A stretch of 64,000 bases of DNA from Roseiarcus sp963742305. Its GTDB lineage: Bacteria > Pseudomonadota > Alphaproteobacteria > Rhizobiales > Beijerinckiaceae. Under the pieces are notes generated by a model. It was not told where the DNA came from, did no database searches, and saw only the letters and a list, made by a program, of their open reading frames with translations. Below, piece by piece: positions 20,475-29,497 of this stretch. The first letter of the stretch is position 1; the number at the start of each line of letters is the position of its first letter. A program made the position numbers and the translations under genes. Location: positions 124,001 to 188,000 of the forward strand of contig CAVULN010000023.1 in assembly GCA_963742305.1 (NCBI GenBank), given 5' to 3'.

Positions 20475-21776
20475 GGACGGTTCTATCAACGGGTCATTTC
20501 GCGGGGAGACGGTTTGAGTGAGGGTGTTTGCGTCGCGGGCCTGGTTTTTTGGCTGCGGCGTAGGGGGCCGGAAGGGCGCTGCCCTGTCGGCTTCCGGAGC
20601 GGCCCCTCAGGCGGCGGCGAGGCGGTCGAGATAGACAAGCCTGCGGGAGTTGTAGACGAGGTTGGCCATGCCGATCTTCAGTTTGGCGCGGGCGATGCCG
20701 ACAGTGCGGATGAAGAGGTCCATCTTGTCTTTCTGCACCGCGAAGACAGGCTCGACGCCGGAGCGGACCTTGGATTTGAGGGCGTTGGCGCGCCGCATGG
20801 TCTCCGGCATCGGCCGACGCGGCGGCTTCTTGCGATGGATGCGGCTGACGAAGCCGTTCCTTTCGAGGAACGCCTCGTTGGCCTTCGAGCGGTAGGCCGT
20901 GTCGGCCCACACCGCGCTCGCCGTGTTGGTCTTGTCGAGCAGCCCCTCGCGCAGCCGCGCGCCCTCGTAGGCGGCGGCGTCGGTTGCGTCCCAGCGCCGG
21001 ATCAGCCCATGCTCGCGGTCGATCGAGACATGGTTCTGGCAGCCGAAGGTCGGGATGGCGATGTCGACCGGAGGAACCGTCCCGTCCGGCCTCGCCTTGG
21101 CCTTGCTGAACTTGACCGTCCAGCGCGCGTCGCGGTCCTTCTGCCGGAGCTTCGCAGGCTTGGCTTTCCAGGCCTCGGGGATGCGCCCGTCCTTGATCGC
21201 CTTCTTCTCCTCCCCGGTGTTGCGCTGCTTGGGCGCTGGGATCAGCGAAGCGTCGGCCCTCGGGCTTGACCCGAGGGTTTGCCCGCCCATGGCGACGTAC
21301 CCGGCCTCGCGCAGCGCCGCGTCGAACCGGTCGAACAGCGGCTTGATCGCCTCGGCCCGGGTGAGCTTCTCGCGGAACAGCCAGATCGTGCGGGCGTCGG
21401 GAACCCGGTCGGACAGGCCCAGCCCGAGAAACCGCATGAACGACAGGCGGTCATTGATCAGAAACTCGGCGCGCTCGTCGGAGAGGCGTTCGCCGCCTGG
21501 ATCACCAGGATCCTGAACATCGTCACAGGGTCGAACGGCGGTCGGCCGCCCTGCGAACCGTCCGAGTAGGCCAGCGCCCGCGTCAGCTCGGGCCGGAACA
21601 TGTCGAAATCCACCGCCGCCGTGAAGGCCAGCAACTGATCGCCCAGATCGCTCAGCCGCCTCAACCGCTCGTCGACGTCGAAAAACCCAGGCTCACCGCG
21701 CATCAACTCACCCCGCTCCATCATCAGCGAAGGAATCAGAAATTCCGCCAAATGGCGAGGTTCTTAGAACCGTCCA
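20475..21776 (-). mobile_element. IS5-family insertion sequence, about 1.3 kb
   Basis: Imperfect terminal inverted repeats bound the element: TGGACGGTTCTA from 20475 and, on the other strand inward from 21776, TGGACGGTTCTA, followed on both sides by a diverged AAC...CATTT.GCGG block. One transposase with IS5-type N-terminal and DDE domains is read leftward. I could not recognise a target-site duplication, so the outer limits may be off by a few bases. Confidence 0.85.
20607..21751 (-). CDS. IS5-family transposase, frameshifted
   Basis: It starts at ATG 21751. The N-terminal domain has the IS5 hallmark GGRPPFDPVTMFRILVIQ. One base appears lost near 21486-21491, after which the frame continues as SDERAEFLINDRLSFMRFLG, DRVPDARTIWLFREKL, DASLIPAPKQRN, VWADTAYRSK (a DDE acidic residue) and LKIGMANLVYNSRRL. 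Corrected length is about 380 residues. The same situation as the other transposase: either inactivated or a read error. Confidence 0.85.
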
Positions 21777-21897
21777 TGTTGCCGCGCAAGATATTGGAAT
21801 AAATCAGTATTATGCGGAAACGCCGCGCGGTCTTTCCCGGCCGCCGGGAGCGCGACCGCGGAAAAGTGGAACCGGTTTTTCTTTCTGGAGCCTCGCT

Positions 21898-22259
21898 CTA
21901 ACGCCCGAGCATGCCGTCGACTTTGTTCATCGCCTGCTCGCAACCGGCGGCATCGCCCGGTCGTCGGCGTGGCGCGCCTCGTCCATGGCTTCGGTCACCG
22001 CCTGGAGCTGATCGGCGGTCAGGTCGCCCGCCTGCTGTTCGGCGCTGGCGATCGAGGCCGGCGTCGGCTGCCGATGCATGGTCGCAAACGTCGATTCGGG
22101 CGCCGGGCGCCCCTGGGCGGCGGCCGAAGCCAGCAGCTTGGCGACGTCGAGGTCGGTTTCATAGATCCGATCCGTGCAGGGTCCGGCATGAGCCGGTCCG
22201 GCGCCGAGAATGAACGTGAGCCCGGCCATCGCGGTCGCATGTCGAACGATCATGGTCAT
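21898..22259 (-). CDS. Small exported protein with two cysteines, frameshifted near C-terminus
   Basis: The start at ATG 22259 follows AAGGGG. A signal peptide is clear (IVRHATAMAGLTFILG, cleavage after AHA). The mature part begins GPCTDRIYETDLDV, is about 90 residues of helix-forming sequence, and ends with AAGCEQAMNKVDGMLGR if a missing base at about 21955-21961 is restored (stop 21898-21900). Without that, the frame ends with an unrelated tail. One cysteine near each end suggests a disulfide in the periplasm. Function unknown. Confidence 0.6.
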
Positions 22260-22481
22260 CCCCTTGTGAAGCGGGCGGCCGGAGCCGCGCGGGCGTTGCT
22301 CAACAACGGCATACAACGCCTCAGTCAGTCAATCGGACGGCGGAAGCGGAAACAATTTGGCGGGTGAGACAAGGGCCCGCGGCAAATGCTGCGTCGTGGG
22401 CGTTGCGAACCGTCTTGAAACCGCCGGGACCAGCGTGCAAATATTCGCTGCTTCCTCGACAAGCCCCGGCAGAGATGAGGC

Positions 22482-22787
22482 ATGAGCAAACTCGCCACCA
22501 AAATCGCGCCAAAGACGGAAACGCGGGTTCAGCGTCCCCGCCTGCACAAGGTCATCCTGTTCAACGACGACTATACGCCGCGCGACTTCGTGGTCGAGGT
22601 GCTGAAGGGGGTGTTTCGTCTCAATGAAACCCAGGCGCTCAACGTGATGATGACCGCCCATCGCAAGGGCGTCTGCGTGGTGGCGGTGTTCGTCCAGGAC
22701 GTCGCCGAGACCAAGGCCGCGCGCGGCACGGAAGCAGGCGCCGCGAAGGGCTATCCGCTCCGCTTCGGAACCGAGCCCGAGGAATAA
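22482..22787 (+). CDS. clpS: ATP-dependent Clp protease adaptor ClpS
   Basis: The 101-residue adaptor has the ClpS core HKVILFNDDYTPRDFVVEVL, MMTAHRKGVCVVAVF and VAETKA. ClpS binds the ClpA N-domain and delivers N-degron substrates. It lacks the usual long acidic C-terminus but is within family size. Alphaproteobacteria commonly encode two ClpS forms; this one is not beside clpA and may be the second paralogue. Confidence 0.92.
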   Translation: MSKLATKIAPKTETRVQRPRLHKVILFNDDYTPRDFVVEVLKGVFRLNETQALNVMMTAHRKGVCVVAVFVQDVAETKAARGTEAGAAKGYPLRFGTEPEE

Positions 22788-22849
22788 GGCGCTACCGGTC
22801 GGCGCTCTGTCGAAAGGCTCGAGGATGAGCGGCGCGAAATCTCCGGCCT

Positions 22850-23860
22850 TTGAAAACGCGCAAGCTTGGCCGGACGGAGGTGAGGCTGACCGAGCTCGGC
22901 CTCGGCACGGCGCCTCTCGGCGAGCTTTTCGAGCGCGTGAGCGACGATGAATCCGCGCGGCTGATCGAAGCCGCGTGGGACGGCGGGGTGCGCTACTTCG
23001 ACACCTCGCCCTGGTACGGACGCGGGCTCGCCGAACACACGCTCGGGCGCGCGCTCTATCGTAAGCCCCGCGCCGACTTCGCCATCTCGACCAAGATCGG
23101 CCGTGTGCTGCGCCGGCCGCTCGGACCCAATGCGATCAAGGACCAGTGGCTCGGCGGTCTCGAATTCCAGACCGTGTTCGACTATGGCTACGACGGCGTG
23201 ATGCGGTCGTTCGAGGACAGCCTGCAACGGCTCGGAATCAACCGCGTCGACGTACTCCTCATCCACGATCTCGACCCCTGGGATCATAATCCCGCTGCGC
23301 TCAACGCCTATTTCACCCAGCTCAAGACCAGCGGCTGGAAAGCGCTCGCGGAATTGCGCGAGGCGGGCGTCATTGGGGGCATCGGCGCGGGCTTCAATTC
23401 CATGGGCTCGATCCCTCGCTTCCTCGATCTCTTCGACATGGATTTCTTCCTGCTCGCGATGCGTTACACGCTGCTCGAGCAGGAGGTGCTCGACAGCGAG
23501 TTTCCGCTCTGTGCCGAACGCGGCGTGGGCATCGTCATTGGCGGCGGCTACAATTCCGGGATTCTGGCGACCGGGGCCGTGCCTGGAGCGATGTACAATT
23601 ACAAGCCCGCGGGACCGGCCATCCTCGAGCGGGTGAAGAAGATCGAGGCGGTCTGCGCGCGCTTTTCTGTTCCGCTGCCCGCAGCGGCGCTGCAATTCCC
23701 GCTCGGCCATCCCATCGTCGCGTCGATCATCCCCGGCGCGGTTTCGCGCGCTCAAGTCGAGAAGAACGTGGCGGCGTTCCGCCATCCGGTTCCCGCCGAC
23801 TTCTGGGCCGAGCTCAAGCGCGAGAAGCTGATCCGCGCCGACGCGCCCACCCCGGCGTAA
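22850..23860 (+). CDS. Aldo/keto reductase
   Basis: The 336-residue protein begins at a TTG (22850), since no in-frame ATG precedes KTRKLGRTEVRLTELGLGTA. Catalytic-tetrad motifs fit the AKR family: FDTSPWYG (Asp/Tyr), AISTKIGR (Lys) and LLIHDLD (His). The long insert and SFEDSLQRLGINRVD resemble D-threo-aldose 1-dehydrogenase/pyridoxal 4-dehydrogenase relatives. It probably oxidises or reduces a sugar or aldehyde with NAD(P). Substrate is not determinable. Confidence 0.88.
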   Translation: MKTRKLGRTEVRLTELGLGTAPLGELFERVSDDESARLIEAAWDGGVRYFDTSPWYGRGLAEHTLGRALYRKPRADFAISTKIGRVLRRPLGPNAIKDQWLGGLEFQTVFDYGYDGVMRSFEDSLQRLGINRVDVLLIHDLDPWDHNPAALNAYFTQLKTSGWKALAELREAGVIGGIGAGFNSMGSIPRFLDLFDMDFFLLAMRYTLLEQEVLDSEFPLCAERGVGIVIGGGYNSGILATGAVPGAMYNYKPAGPAILERVKKIEAVCARFSVPLPAAALQFPLGHPIVASIIPGAVSRAQVEKNVAAFRHPVPADFWAELKREKLIRADAPTPA

Positions 23861-23906
23861 GTCGGACGGCGAGCGCCGGGGCGCGCCTGGCCTGAAATCT
23901 CTACGG

Positions 23907-24147
23907 TTATGGTTTATCTCCAGTGCAACAACGCGGCGTGCCCGCGCCACCTTGAACCGGCGGGCATGGCAGCCGTTCCATAGGAACAGAAAACACAGCA
24001 GTCCCCAGTCTTTGGCTTTAGGAGAGCGCCGCATCCCTTGCAATCGTAGAAGAACTGGCAGGCGTCGATTGGCATCGTCTCCGTCGCACGATGACCGCAT
24101 TTTGGACACGTGATGGTCGATTCCAAAATGGGCGACGCGTCAGGCAT
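23907..24147 (-). CDS. Small cysteine-rich GDCCVFCSYG protein of mer-type loci, frameshifted
   Basis: It begins at ATG 24147 (MPDASPILESTITCPKCGH). It carries CPKCGH and CKGCGALL zinc-ribbon-like pairs and the highly conserved GDCCVFCSYGT. After that, one extra base (about 23970-23974) diverts the frame; correcting it gives VPCPPVQGG, the usual ending, then a stop at 23907. These proteins are repeatedly found beside merT/merR and other metal-resistance genes; the role is unknown but metal binding is likely. It overlaps the merT-like gene by 8 bases. Confidence 0.75.
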
Positions 24148-24521
24148 GGGTGTATCCCGCCCAAAGGAACGTCGCTCCGATCAAAAGCCCGACGAGAGTG
24201 AGCGCTCGGACCGCTGGCGGTGGACAAGCGCCATCGGCGCCGCAGGTCGCCGCTATACGCTGCTGGCGCCATAACGAAGAGGCGCCGCCCAGTAGGGAAA
24301 GCCCTCCGAGGAGGAGGAGCGCGTCGCGATAGGGCGCCGCCAGCAGCGCGACGCCGCCCAGCCAAGCCGAGCCTACGCCGACGGCGGTGAGCATCAACGG
24401 GAGCGCGCAGCACGAGGCCACGCTGAACGCGGCAGCCAAGCCCCCGAGTGTGAACAGCGCGGCTTGCCGATCCGCTCATGGGTCGTCGGGCCGCCGATGT
24501 CCTGTCGATTGTGTCTGCCAT
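24140..24521 (-). CDS. merT: MerT-like mercuric ion transport protein, frameshifted at N-terminus
   Basis: From about 24475 on, the frame reads ALFTLGGLAAAFSVASCCALP, with the vicinal Cys pair of MerT TM1, then PYRDALLLLGG and a loop cysteine pair spaced as in MerT (CGADGAC), then a third TM. The likely start is ATG 24521, but two one-base losses (about 24508 and 24463-24475) separate it from the body; segments RQDIGGPTTHERIG bridge them. MerT imports Hg(II) to cytosolic reductase. No merA or merP is present in the window. Identification is good, integrity uncertain. Confidence 0.72.
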
Positions 24522-24550
24522 TGGACGCTCCTTGAGATTGCCAGGGAAGC

Positions 24551-24581
24551 AGCCTACCGTCTGTAGCGACTACAAACTCAA
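24551..24581 (-). promoter_or_regulatory. MerR-type promoter/operator for the merT-like gene
   Basis: Read leftward: -35 TTGAGT (24581-24576), -10 TAGGCT (24556-24551), spacer exactly 19 bp, with the perfect dyad TGTAG-TCG-CTACA (24574-24562) inside it. Overlong 19-bp spacers with a central dyad are the diagnostic architecture of promoters twisted into activity by MerR-family activators. It sits between divergent merR and the merT-like gene. Confidence 0.8.
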
Positions 24582-24604
24582 GCCCTATTTTGCAGGAGCC
24601 AGCC

Positions 24605-25120
24605 ATGGCTGAGCGCGGGATTCCGATCGGCGAACTCTCTCGGCGAACGGGGTGCAACGTCGAGACGATCCGATATTATGAACGCATCGGCCTGACGCCT
24701 GCGCCGCCGCGACGAGGGCGGTACCGCAGCTACGGCCCAGAGGAAGTTGGCCGGCTAGGGTTCGTGCGGCGCGCGCGGGAACTCGGCTTCACCCTGGACA
24801 GGGTGCGGGCATTGCTTCGTCTTGCCGCCGGCGGCCAGCCATCCTGCGCGGAAGCGCGCGACATCGCGGCTGAGCATCTCAAGGATGTCCGAACACGCAT
24901 GGCCGATCTGAGGCGGATGGAACGTGTCCTCGCCGAGACCGTGCGCGCGTGCGCCGCTGGCGGCGACATCGGCTGTCCGCTCATCGCCGCGCTTTCCGGA
25001 CCATTGACGCTGTCGCGGACGTCAACTCGATCCGCGCCATTGCGGGGGCGTCGGATCCGCCAATTTTCGGTCGGCCGCCCCTCGCAGCTGCGAAAAGAGA
25101 AAGTTGAGGAGGAAATATGA
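24605..25120 (+). CDS. merR: MerR family regulator, Hg(II)-responsive type
   Basis: It starts at ATG 24605. The helix-turn-helix is IGELSRRTGCNVETIRYYER. Cysteines at 81, 116 and 124 reproduce the spacing of the three Hg(II)-binding cysteines of classical MerR (82, 117, 126). After CPLIAAL, where MerR usually nears its end, about 40 extra residues (LRGRRIRQFSVGRPSQLRK...) follow without recognisable similarity and include the ribosome site of the next gene, hinting at a lost stop or frameshift near 25000. It represses/activates the divergent promoter at 24551-24581. Confidence 0.85.
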   Translation: MAERGIPIGELSRRTGCNVETIRYYERIGLTPAPPRRGRYRSYGPEEVGRLGFVRRARELGFTLDRVRALLRLAAGGQPSCAEARDIAAEHLKDVRTRMADLRRMERVLAETVRACAAGGDIGCPLIAALSGPLTLSRTSTRSAPLRGRRIRQFSVGRPSQLRKEKVEEEI

Positions 25121-26553
25121 TCGTCTGCGTCGCGGATGACTCGGCCTTTCAGCCGGCCGGGTGCCTCTGCCACACTCCGGCGTTTGCGCGGCTGAACGCG
25201 CATATTTCGCGAAAATTCGCCCGCCATTCGCCGATGCCGCCCGGCGCATTCGCCGCGGGCTCGGGGAGTTCGCCGGCTGGCGCCTCGCCCGTCTCGCGCG
25301 TCGTGTTCACCAACGCGCGGCTCTTCGACGGCAAGTCGGACACGCTGCTCAAGGGCTTGCGCGTCGTGGTCGAGGGCAGGGCGATCGTTGCGGTCGAGCC
25401 GGCGCAATCGGCGCTCGACGGCGACGCCCGCATCGTCGATTGCGGCGGCCGGGTTCTGATGCCGGGCCTTATCGACGCCCATTGGCACGCGATGCTCGCC
25501 GCCCTGCCGCTCCCGGTGCTGCTCACCGCCGATGTCGGCTACATCAATCTGGTCGCGGCGGAGGAAGCAAGACGGACGCTGATGCGCGGCTTCACCAGCG
25601 TGCGCGACATGGCGGGGCCGGCCTTCAGCCTGAAGCGCGCGATCGACGCCGGCGTCGTCGCGGGTCCGCGCATCTGGCCGTCGGGCGCGATGATTTCGCA
25701 GACCGGCGGCCACGGCGACTTCCGCTTCCCCTATGAAGTTCCCGCTTCCCCCAACGCGCCCTTGAGCCGGGTCGAGGCGATCGGGGGCGGGGCGATCGCC
25801 GACGGGGTCGACCGGGTGCTGAGCCGCGCCCGCGAGCAATTGATGCTGGGCGCAAGCCAGCTCAAGCTCGCCGCCGGCGGCGGCGTCTCTTCGGCCTACG
25901 ATCCGATCGACGTCAGCCAGTATACCGAGCCCGAGTTCCGCGCCGCGGTGGACGCCGCGGAGAACTGGGGCACCTATGTCGCCGTGCACGCCTATACGCC
26001 GCGCGCGATCCAGACCGCGATCCGCGGCGGCGTCCGCTGCATCGAACACGGGCATCTCATGGACGAGGCGACCGCGGAACTGATCGCCGAGAAGGGCATT
26101 TGGCTCAGCACCCAGGCCTTTCTCAACAACGACTTCTCCAATCCTCAGCCAACTCCCGAGGGCGAGGCGAAGGCGCAGCAGGTCTTTGCGGGAACCGATG
26201 CGGCTTACGGCTTCGCGACGAAATACAATCTCAAGACGGCGTGGGGCACCGACATCCTGTTCGACGCCAGGATGACCGCGCATCAGGGCGCGATCCTGGC
26301 CACGCTCGAGCGATGGTATCGCCCGGCCGAAGTTCTCAGGATGGCGACCGCGACGAACGCCGAACTGTTAGGCATGTCCGGCCCGCGCAACCCCTATCCG
26401 GGCAAGCTCGGAACGATCGAGAAGGGCGCCCTCGCCGACCTCATCCTGGTCGACGGCGACCCAACCGCCAATCTCAAGCTGATCGCCGATCCGGACCGGA
26501 ATTTCGTGCTGATCATGAAGGACGGGCGCATCGTCAAGGAGACGCTGCGCTGA
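25117..26553 (+). CDS. Amidohydrolase family metal-dependent hydrolase
   Basis: The 478-residue protein starts at ATG 25117, which follows AGGAGG at ideal spacing; an alternative start is ATG 25234, nearer the conserved part. Amidohydrolase signatures are PGLIDAHWH (metal site), KLAAGGG (bridging lysine position), VAVHAYTP, IEHGHLMD and WGTDILFD, ending with the composite beta domain (GTIEKGALADLILVDGDP). It resembles imidazolonepropionase-like/Xaa-Pro dipeptidase-type amidohydrolases. The 40-residue N-terminal leader is not obviously a signal peptide. Substrate unknown. Confidence 0.87.
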   Translation: MIVCVADDSAFQPAGCLCHTPAFARLNAHISRKFARHSPMPPGAFAAGSGSSPAGASPVSRVVFTNARLFDGKSDTLLKGLRVVVEGRAIVAVEPAQSALDGDARIVDCGGRVLMPGLIDAHWHAMLAALPLPVLLTADVGYINLVAAEEARRTLMRGFTSVRDMAGPAFSLKRAIDAGVVAGPRIWPSGAMISQTGGHGDFRFPYEVPASPNAPLSRVEAIGGGAIADGVDRVLSRAREQLMLGASQLKLAAGGGVSSAYDPIDVSQYTEPEFRAAVDAAENWGTYVAVHAYTPRAIQTAIRGGVRCIEHGHLMDEATAELIAEKGIWLSTQAFLNNDFSNPQPTPEGEAKAQQVFAGTDAAYGFATKYNLKTAWGTDILFDARMTAHQGAILATLERWYRPAEVLRMATATNAELLGMSGPRNPYPGKLGTIEKGALADLILVDGDPTANLKLIADPDRNFVLIMKDGRIVKETLR

Positions 26554-26575
26554 GGGCTTGGCGGCGGTTGGCTTG

Positions 26576-27393
26576 TCAGGCGCGGCCCACGATCACATGC
26601 GCCTGGATCTTTCCGGAGACCGCGCCGTTTCCGAACGCCGTCGCGATCGCCTCTGCGGCCCGGGCGGTCGCCTCTTCGAGGCGCGCAGGGTCGCGCGCCT
26701 CGATCTCGCCGCGCAATGGCGTGCCCTCGCAATAAGCGATCGCCGCCTGGCGGGCGCTTGGCGCCGCGCTTCTCTTCGCCACGGTCGCGCGCTCGACGTC
26801 CGCGAAGCCGGCCGCCCGCATATCGCCCTCGATCACATCGATGTCGTGATAGCCGTGCGGCGTTCGGGCGAGAAACCGGGGCGGGTCGGCCGGAAACATG
26901 GCCCCGACGGCTTCCGTCACGACAGCGGCGAACTCGTTGTCCTCGATGCGGTCCCAGACATTGAACAGGAACCTGCCGCCCGGTTTGAGGACGCGGCGCG
27001 CCTCCCGATAGCCGGCGACCCGGTCGGGAAAGAACATCGCGCCGAACTGGCAGACGAACGATGTCGAAACTGTCGTCCTCGAACGGAAGGTTGAGCGCGT
27101 CCGCCTGCCGCCAGACGATGCGACTGTCGGCGCCCTGCCGGCTCGCCGCGCGGTCGAGCATCGGCTGGTTCAGATCGGTCACGACATAGTGGGCGTGGGG
27201 CCCTAGGAGGGGCGCGAGCGCGCGCGTCACCGACTCCGGTGCCAGCCGCGGTTTCGAGGATGCGCTCCGGACTGGTCGTCGCCGCCCGGCGCGCAAGATC
27301 GGCCGCGTAGGGCTCGAACAACAGCGGCACGATATAGGAATCGTACATTTCCGGAATTGATCCGGCGAAGATCGTGTCCGTCCCGCGCATCAA
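26576..27393 (-). CDS. Class I SAM-dependent methyltransferase, two frameshifts
   Basis: The methyltransferase fold is spread over three frames: IPEMYDSYIVPLLFEPYA and motif I ILETAAGTGV from ATG 27393; VVTDLNQPMLDRAASR and ADALNLPFEDDSFD after an extra base at about 27230; FGAMFFPDRVAGYREARRVL and the C-terminal half after an extra base at about 27057. Removing both gives about 271 residues, the family norm. UbiE/Coq5-like small-molecule methyltransferase is the closest general match. Probably functional if the indels are errors. Confidence 0.8.
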
Positions 27394-27436
27394 AAGCCTC
27401 CCGCGTCAGGATCATAGCGCGCGACGGTTGCGCCGC

Positions 27437-28369
27437 TCAATCCGCCGCTGGCGCTTGTCCCGGCGCGCCCGCAGCCTGCGTATGGGCGATGGCGCTCGCC
27501 ACCGTCGCCATCGCCGGCATGCCGCCGAGCTGCATCGATTCGACCGCCGTCGAGGGCACGATGACGATGGTGGCGTTGCTGCGCTTCAGGCCCTCGTAGA
27601 GCATGTTCATCGCCCGCAGATGGAAGGCGGTCGGATTGTCCGCGTACATCCTGGCGGCCGCGTTGAACGAGTCGGCGACCTGCCGCTCCGAATCGCCCAG
27701 GATCACCCGCGCCTGCCGCTCGCGCTCGGCCTGCGCCTGCATCGACATCGCGTCCTGCAGCGCGGCCGGGATCCGCACATCCTTGAGCTCGACCGAGATG
27801 ACTTCGATTCCCCACGGCCTGGCGCGCGCCTCGATGATGCGCTGCAGTTCGACGCTCAATTTCTCCCGCCCCTCCAGCATGTCGGCGAGCATGGTCTTGC
27901 CGATCACGTCGCGCAAAGCCGTTTGCGCCGCCCAGTTGATCGCCGCGACGTAGTCGGCGACGTCGAGCGCCGCCATTTTCGGATCGACCACCTTCCAGAA
28001 CAGGACCGCGTCGACGTCGACCGGCACCGTGTCGCGGGTCATCGTCTGTTCGGCTCTGAACGTGCTGGTGATGACGCGGGTGTCGATCCGGTAGGGAACG
28101 GTCTCCAGGATCGGTATGATGAAGAACAGTCCCGGGCCTTCGAGGCCGCGGAACTTGCCGAGCCTGAGCACCACCACCCGCTCCCACTGGTCGGCGACCT
28201 TGACCGCGTTGGCGACGATCGAGGCGACGATGAAGCTCACGATCGCGATCGCGACGCTCGTGGCGTAGCTCTCCGGGTTCATATTCGCGTACGCAAGCCC
28301 CAGGCCAGCGACGAATATGACAATGAAGATCAGCCCAGGCAGCGGACTCGCGTTTCGCACGGAATGCAC
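27437..28369 (-). CDS. Slipin/stomatin-like SPFH protein
   Basis: The intact 310-residue protein has an N-terminal membrane hairpin (two hydrophobic stretches), then an SPFH domain with FRGLEGPGLFFIIPILE, DTVPVDVDAVLFWKV and a coiled-coil region (SMQAQAERERQARVILGDSE), ending with an Ala-rich tail. Slipins form oligomers on the inner membrane and are thought to organise lipid or protease microdomains, often with an NfeD partner; none is adjacent here. Confidence 0.9.
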   Translation of the reverse strand: MHSVRNASPLPGLIFIVIFVAGLGLAYANMNPESYATSVAIAIVSFIVASIVANAVKVADQWERVVVLRLGKFRGLEGPGLFFIIPILETVPYRIDTRVITSTFRAEQTMTRDTVPVDVDAVLFWKVVDPKMAALDVADYVAAINWAAQTALRDVIGKTMLADMLEGREKLSVELQRIIEARARPWGIEVISVELKDVRIPAALQDAMSMQAQAERERQARVILGDSERQVADSFNAAARMYADNPTAFHLRAMNMLYEGLKRSNATIVIVPSTAVESMQLGGMPAMATVASAIAHTQAAGAPGQAPAAD

Positions 28370-28598
28370 TCCGGTTGCAGCGTTGGCGCCCGCCGCGCCT
28401 TGCCGTTCATGTGGGGGCGCGGTCCGTCCGGCGCCAGAGTTTACGCGTCCCGCAGCGGGACAATTCAGAGGCGCCGGCCACGCCGCGGGGCCAAAATGTG
28501 ATCGGACGGCGCGTCATTCGGGGTTGCGTAAGCGTTCACACACGATTAACAATCGGTAAAGATGGGCTTGAGGCGGGGCGCGGATAGAGGGCGCTGCG

Positions 28599-28937
28599 AT
28601 GAGTCGCCTTTGGTTGACGGTTGCATGTCTCGCAAGTGCGGTCGCCTGGACACAGGCGTCCGCCAAGGACCTGTTTCCTCGGCCGCACCCGGCGAAGGCG
28701 AGGCACGTCGCCGCCGTGAAGTCGGCGAGCCTGGACGGGACGAGCGCGCTTCGCTTCTCGGACCCTTACGCTCCTCCTGAAGGCGCGACGTCCGTGCGAA
28801 GAGACGAGCTGGCGAGCAGAAACGGTTTTCCGGTCTTTTCGTACCCGACGCCGATCGAGCCTCGCGGCGGCCTCTCGATCAGCATGGGGAAGGACGGGGG
28901 CGGCCACACCACGGGCGGGCTCAGCTGGGGCTTCTGA
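28599..28937 (+). CDS. Small secreted protein of unknown function
   Basis: This 112-residue protein from ATG 28599 has a clear signal peptide (LWLTVACLASAVAWTQASA, cleavage after ASA). The mature part is rich in Pro, Gly and Ser with no cysteines, and ends with GGLSISMGKDGGGHTTGGLSW. I do not recognise the family. It lies in a gene-sparse stretch; AT-rich DNA at 28530-28560 could contain its promoter. Confidence 0.6.
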   Translation: MSRLWLTVACLASAVAWTQASAKDLFPRPHPAKARHVAAVKSASLDGTSALRFSDPYAPPEGATSVRRDELASRNGFPVFSYPTPIEPRGGLSISMGKDGGGHTTGGLSWGF

Positions 28938-29497
28938 GCGGGATCGCCTCGGCGAGCCAACCGGCGCCGTCGCACGGCTTCACACCACAAGGATTGCCGC
29001 GGCCTTTCCTGGGATCGCGCCTTTGGCTCCTGTAGCGATTCCTGTGGGCGGTCGGTTTGCACGGTCCGGTTTTCGTCATGGCCGGGCTTGACGCGGCCAT
29101 CCACGGATCGCAGGCGCGAAAGACGAACGCGACCCGGCGGTTAGCACAATGATTTGAAATTGACTGAGTTTTTGCCAAGCGAGACAGGCGCCTGTCGGCG
29201 CCTTGCGTGGATGGCCGCGTCAAGCGCGGCCATGACGCTACTGAGGTCGAGGGAGTGGCCGGAGCCTCGCTCGTCCGCAATCAACAGGGTGTCGCCATAA
29301 GAGCCGTGTGAATTCCTGGCCAAGACTGAGGCTGCAATCGACCCGCGGCGGTCATTGACTTTCTTCGATCCCCTCCGATAGTCGCCGTTCGCGGCGGGCG
29401 GGGCGCCGGATGGGCCGCGCGCCCGCAATGGCGGCGCTTAATGGGGCGAGGGGCCGCCCCTTCGGTCTTGGCGGCGACCTGAAGAAAGAGCCGGGCG
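28938..29497. other. Intergenic region (repeat-bearing)
   Basis: There is no supported gene in 560 bases. The main feature is the long inverted repeat at 29074-29237, annotated separately. The remainder has a tract GACAGGCGCCTGTCGGCGCC (29183-29202), itself palindromic, and a purine-rich segment just before the NRAMP-like gene. Confidence 0.4.
29074..29237. repeat. Near-perfect 32-bp inverted repeat pair
   Basis: CGTCATGGCCGGGCTTGACG... at 29074-29105 and its reverse complement at 29206-29237 agree at 31 of 32 positions, separated by 100 bases. The motif (catGGCCGGGCTTGACccggccatccacg type) is, from memory, a dispersed intergenic repeat in Rhizobiales. The pair could fold into a long RNA hairpin or mark two copies inserted head to head. 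Confidence 0.8.

Noticed and set aside
21777..21897. Small gene between the IS5-family element and the secreted protein
   Set aside because: Only a repeat-like string (GGAAAAGTGGAACCGGTTTT) common in rhizobial intergenic DNA is visible.
24730..26283. 517-codon leftward frame across merR and the amidohydrolase
   Set aside because: Charged Arg/Asp/Gly-rich text with no family features; two real genes lie opposite.
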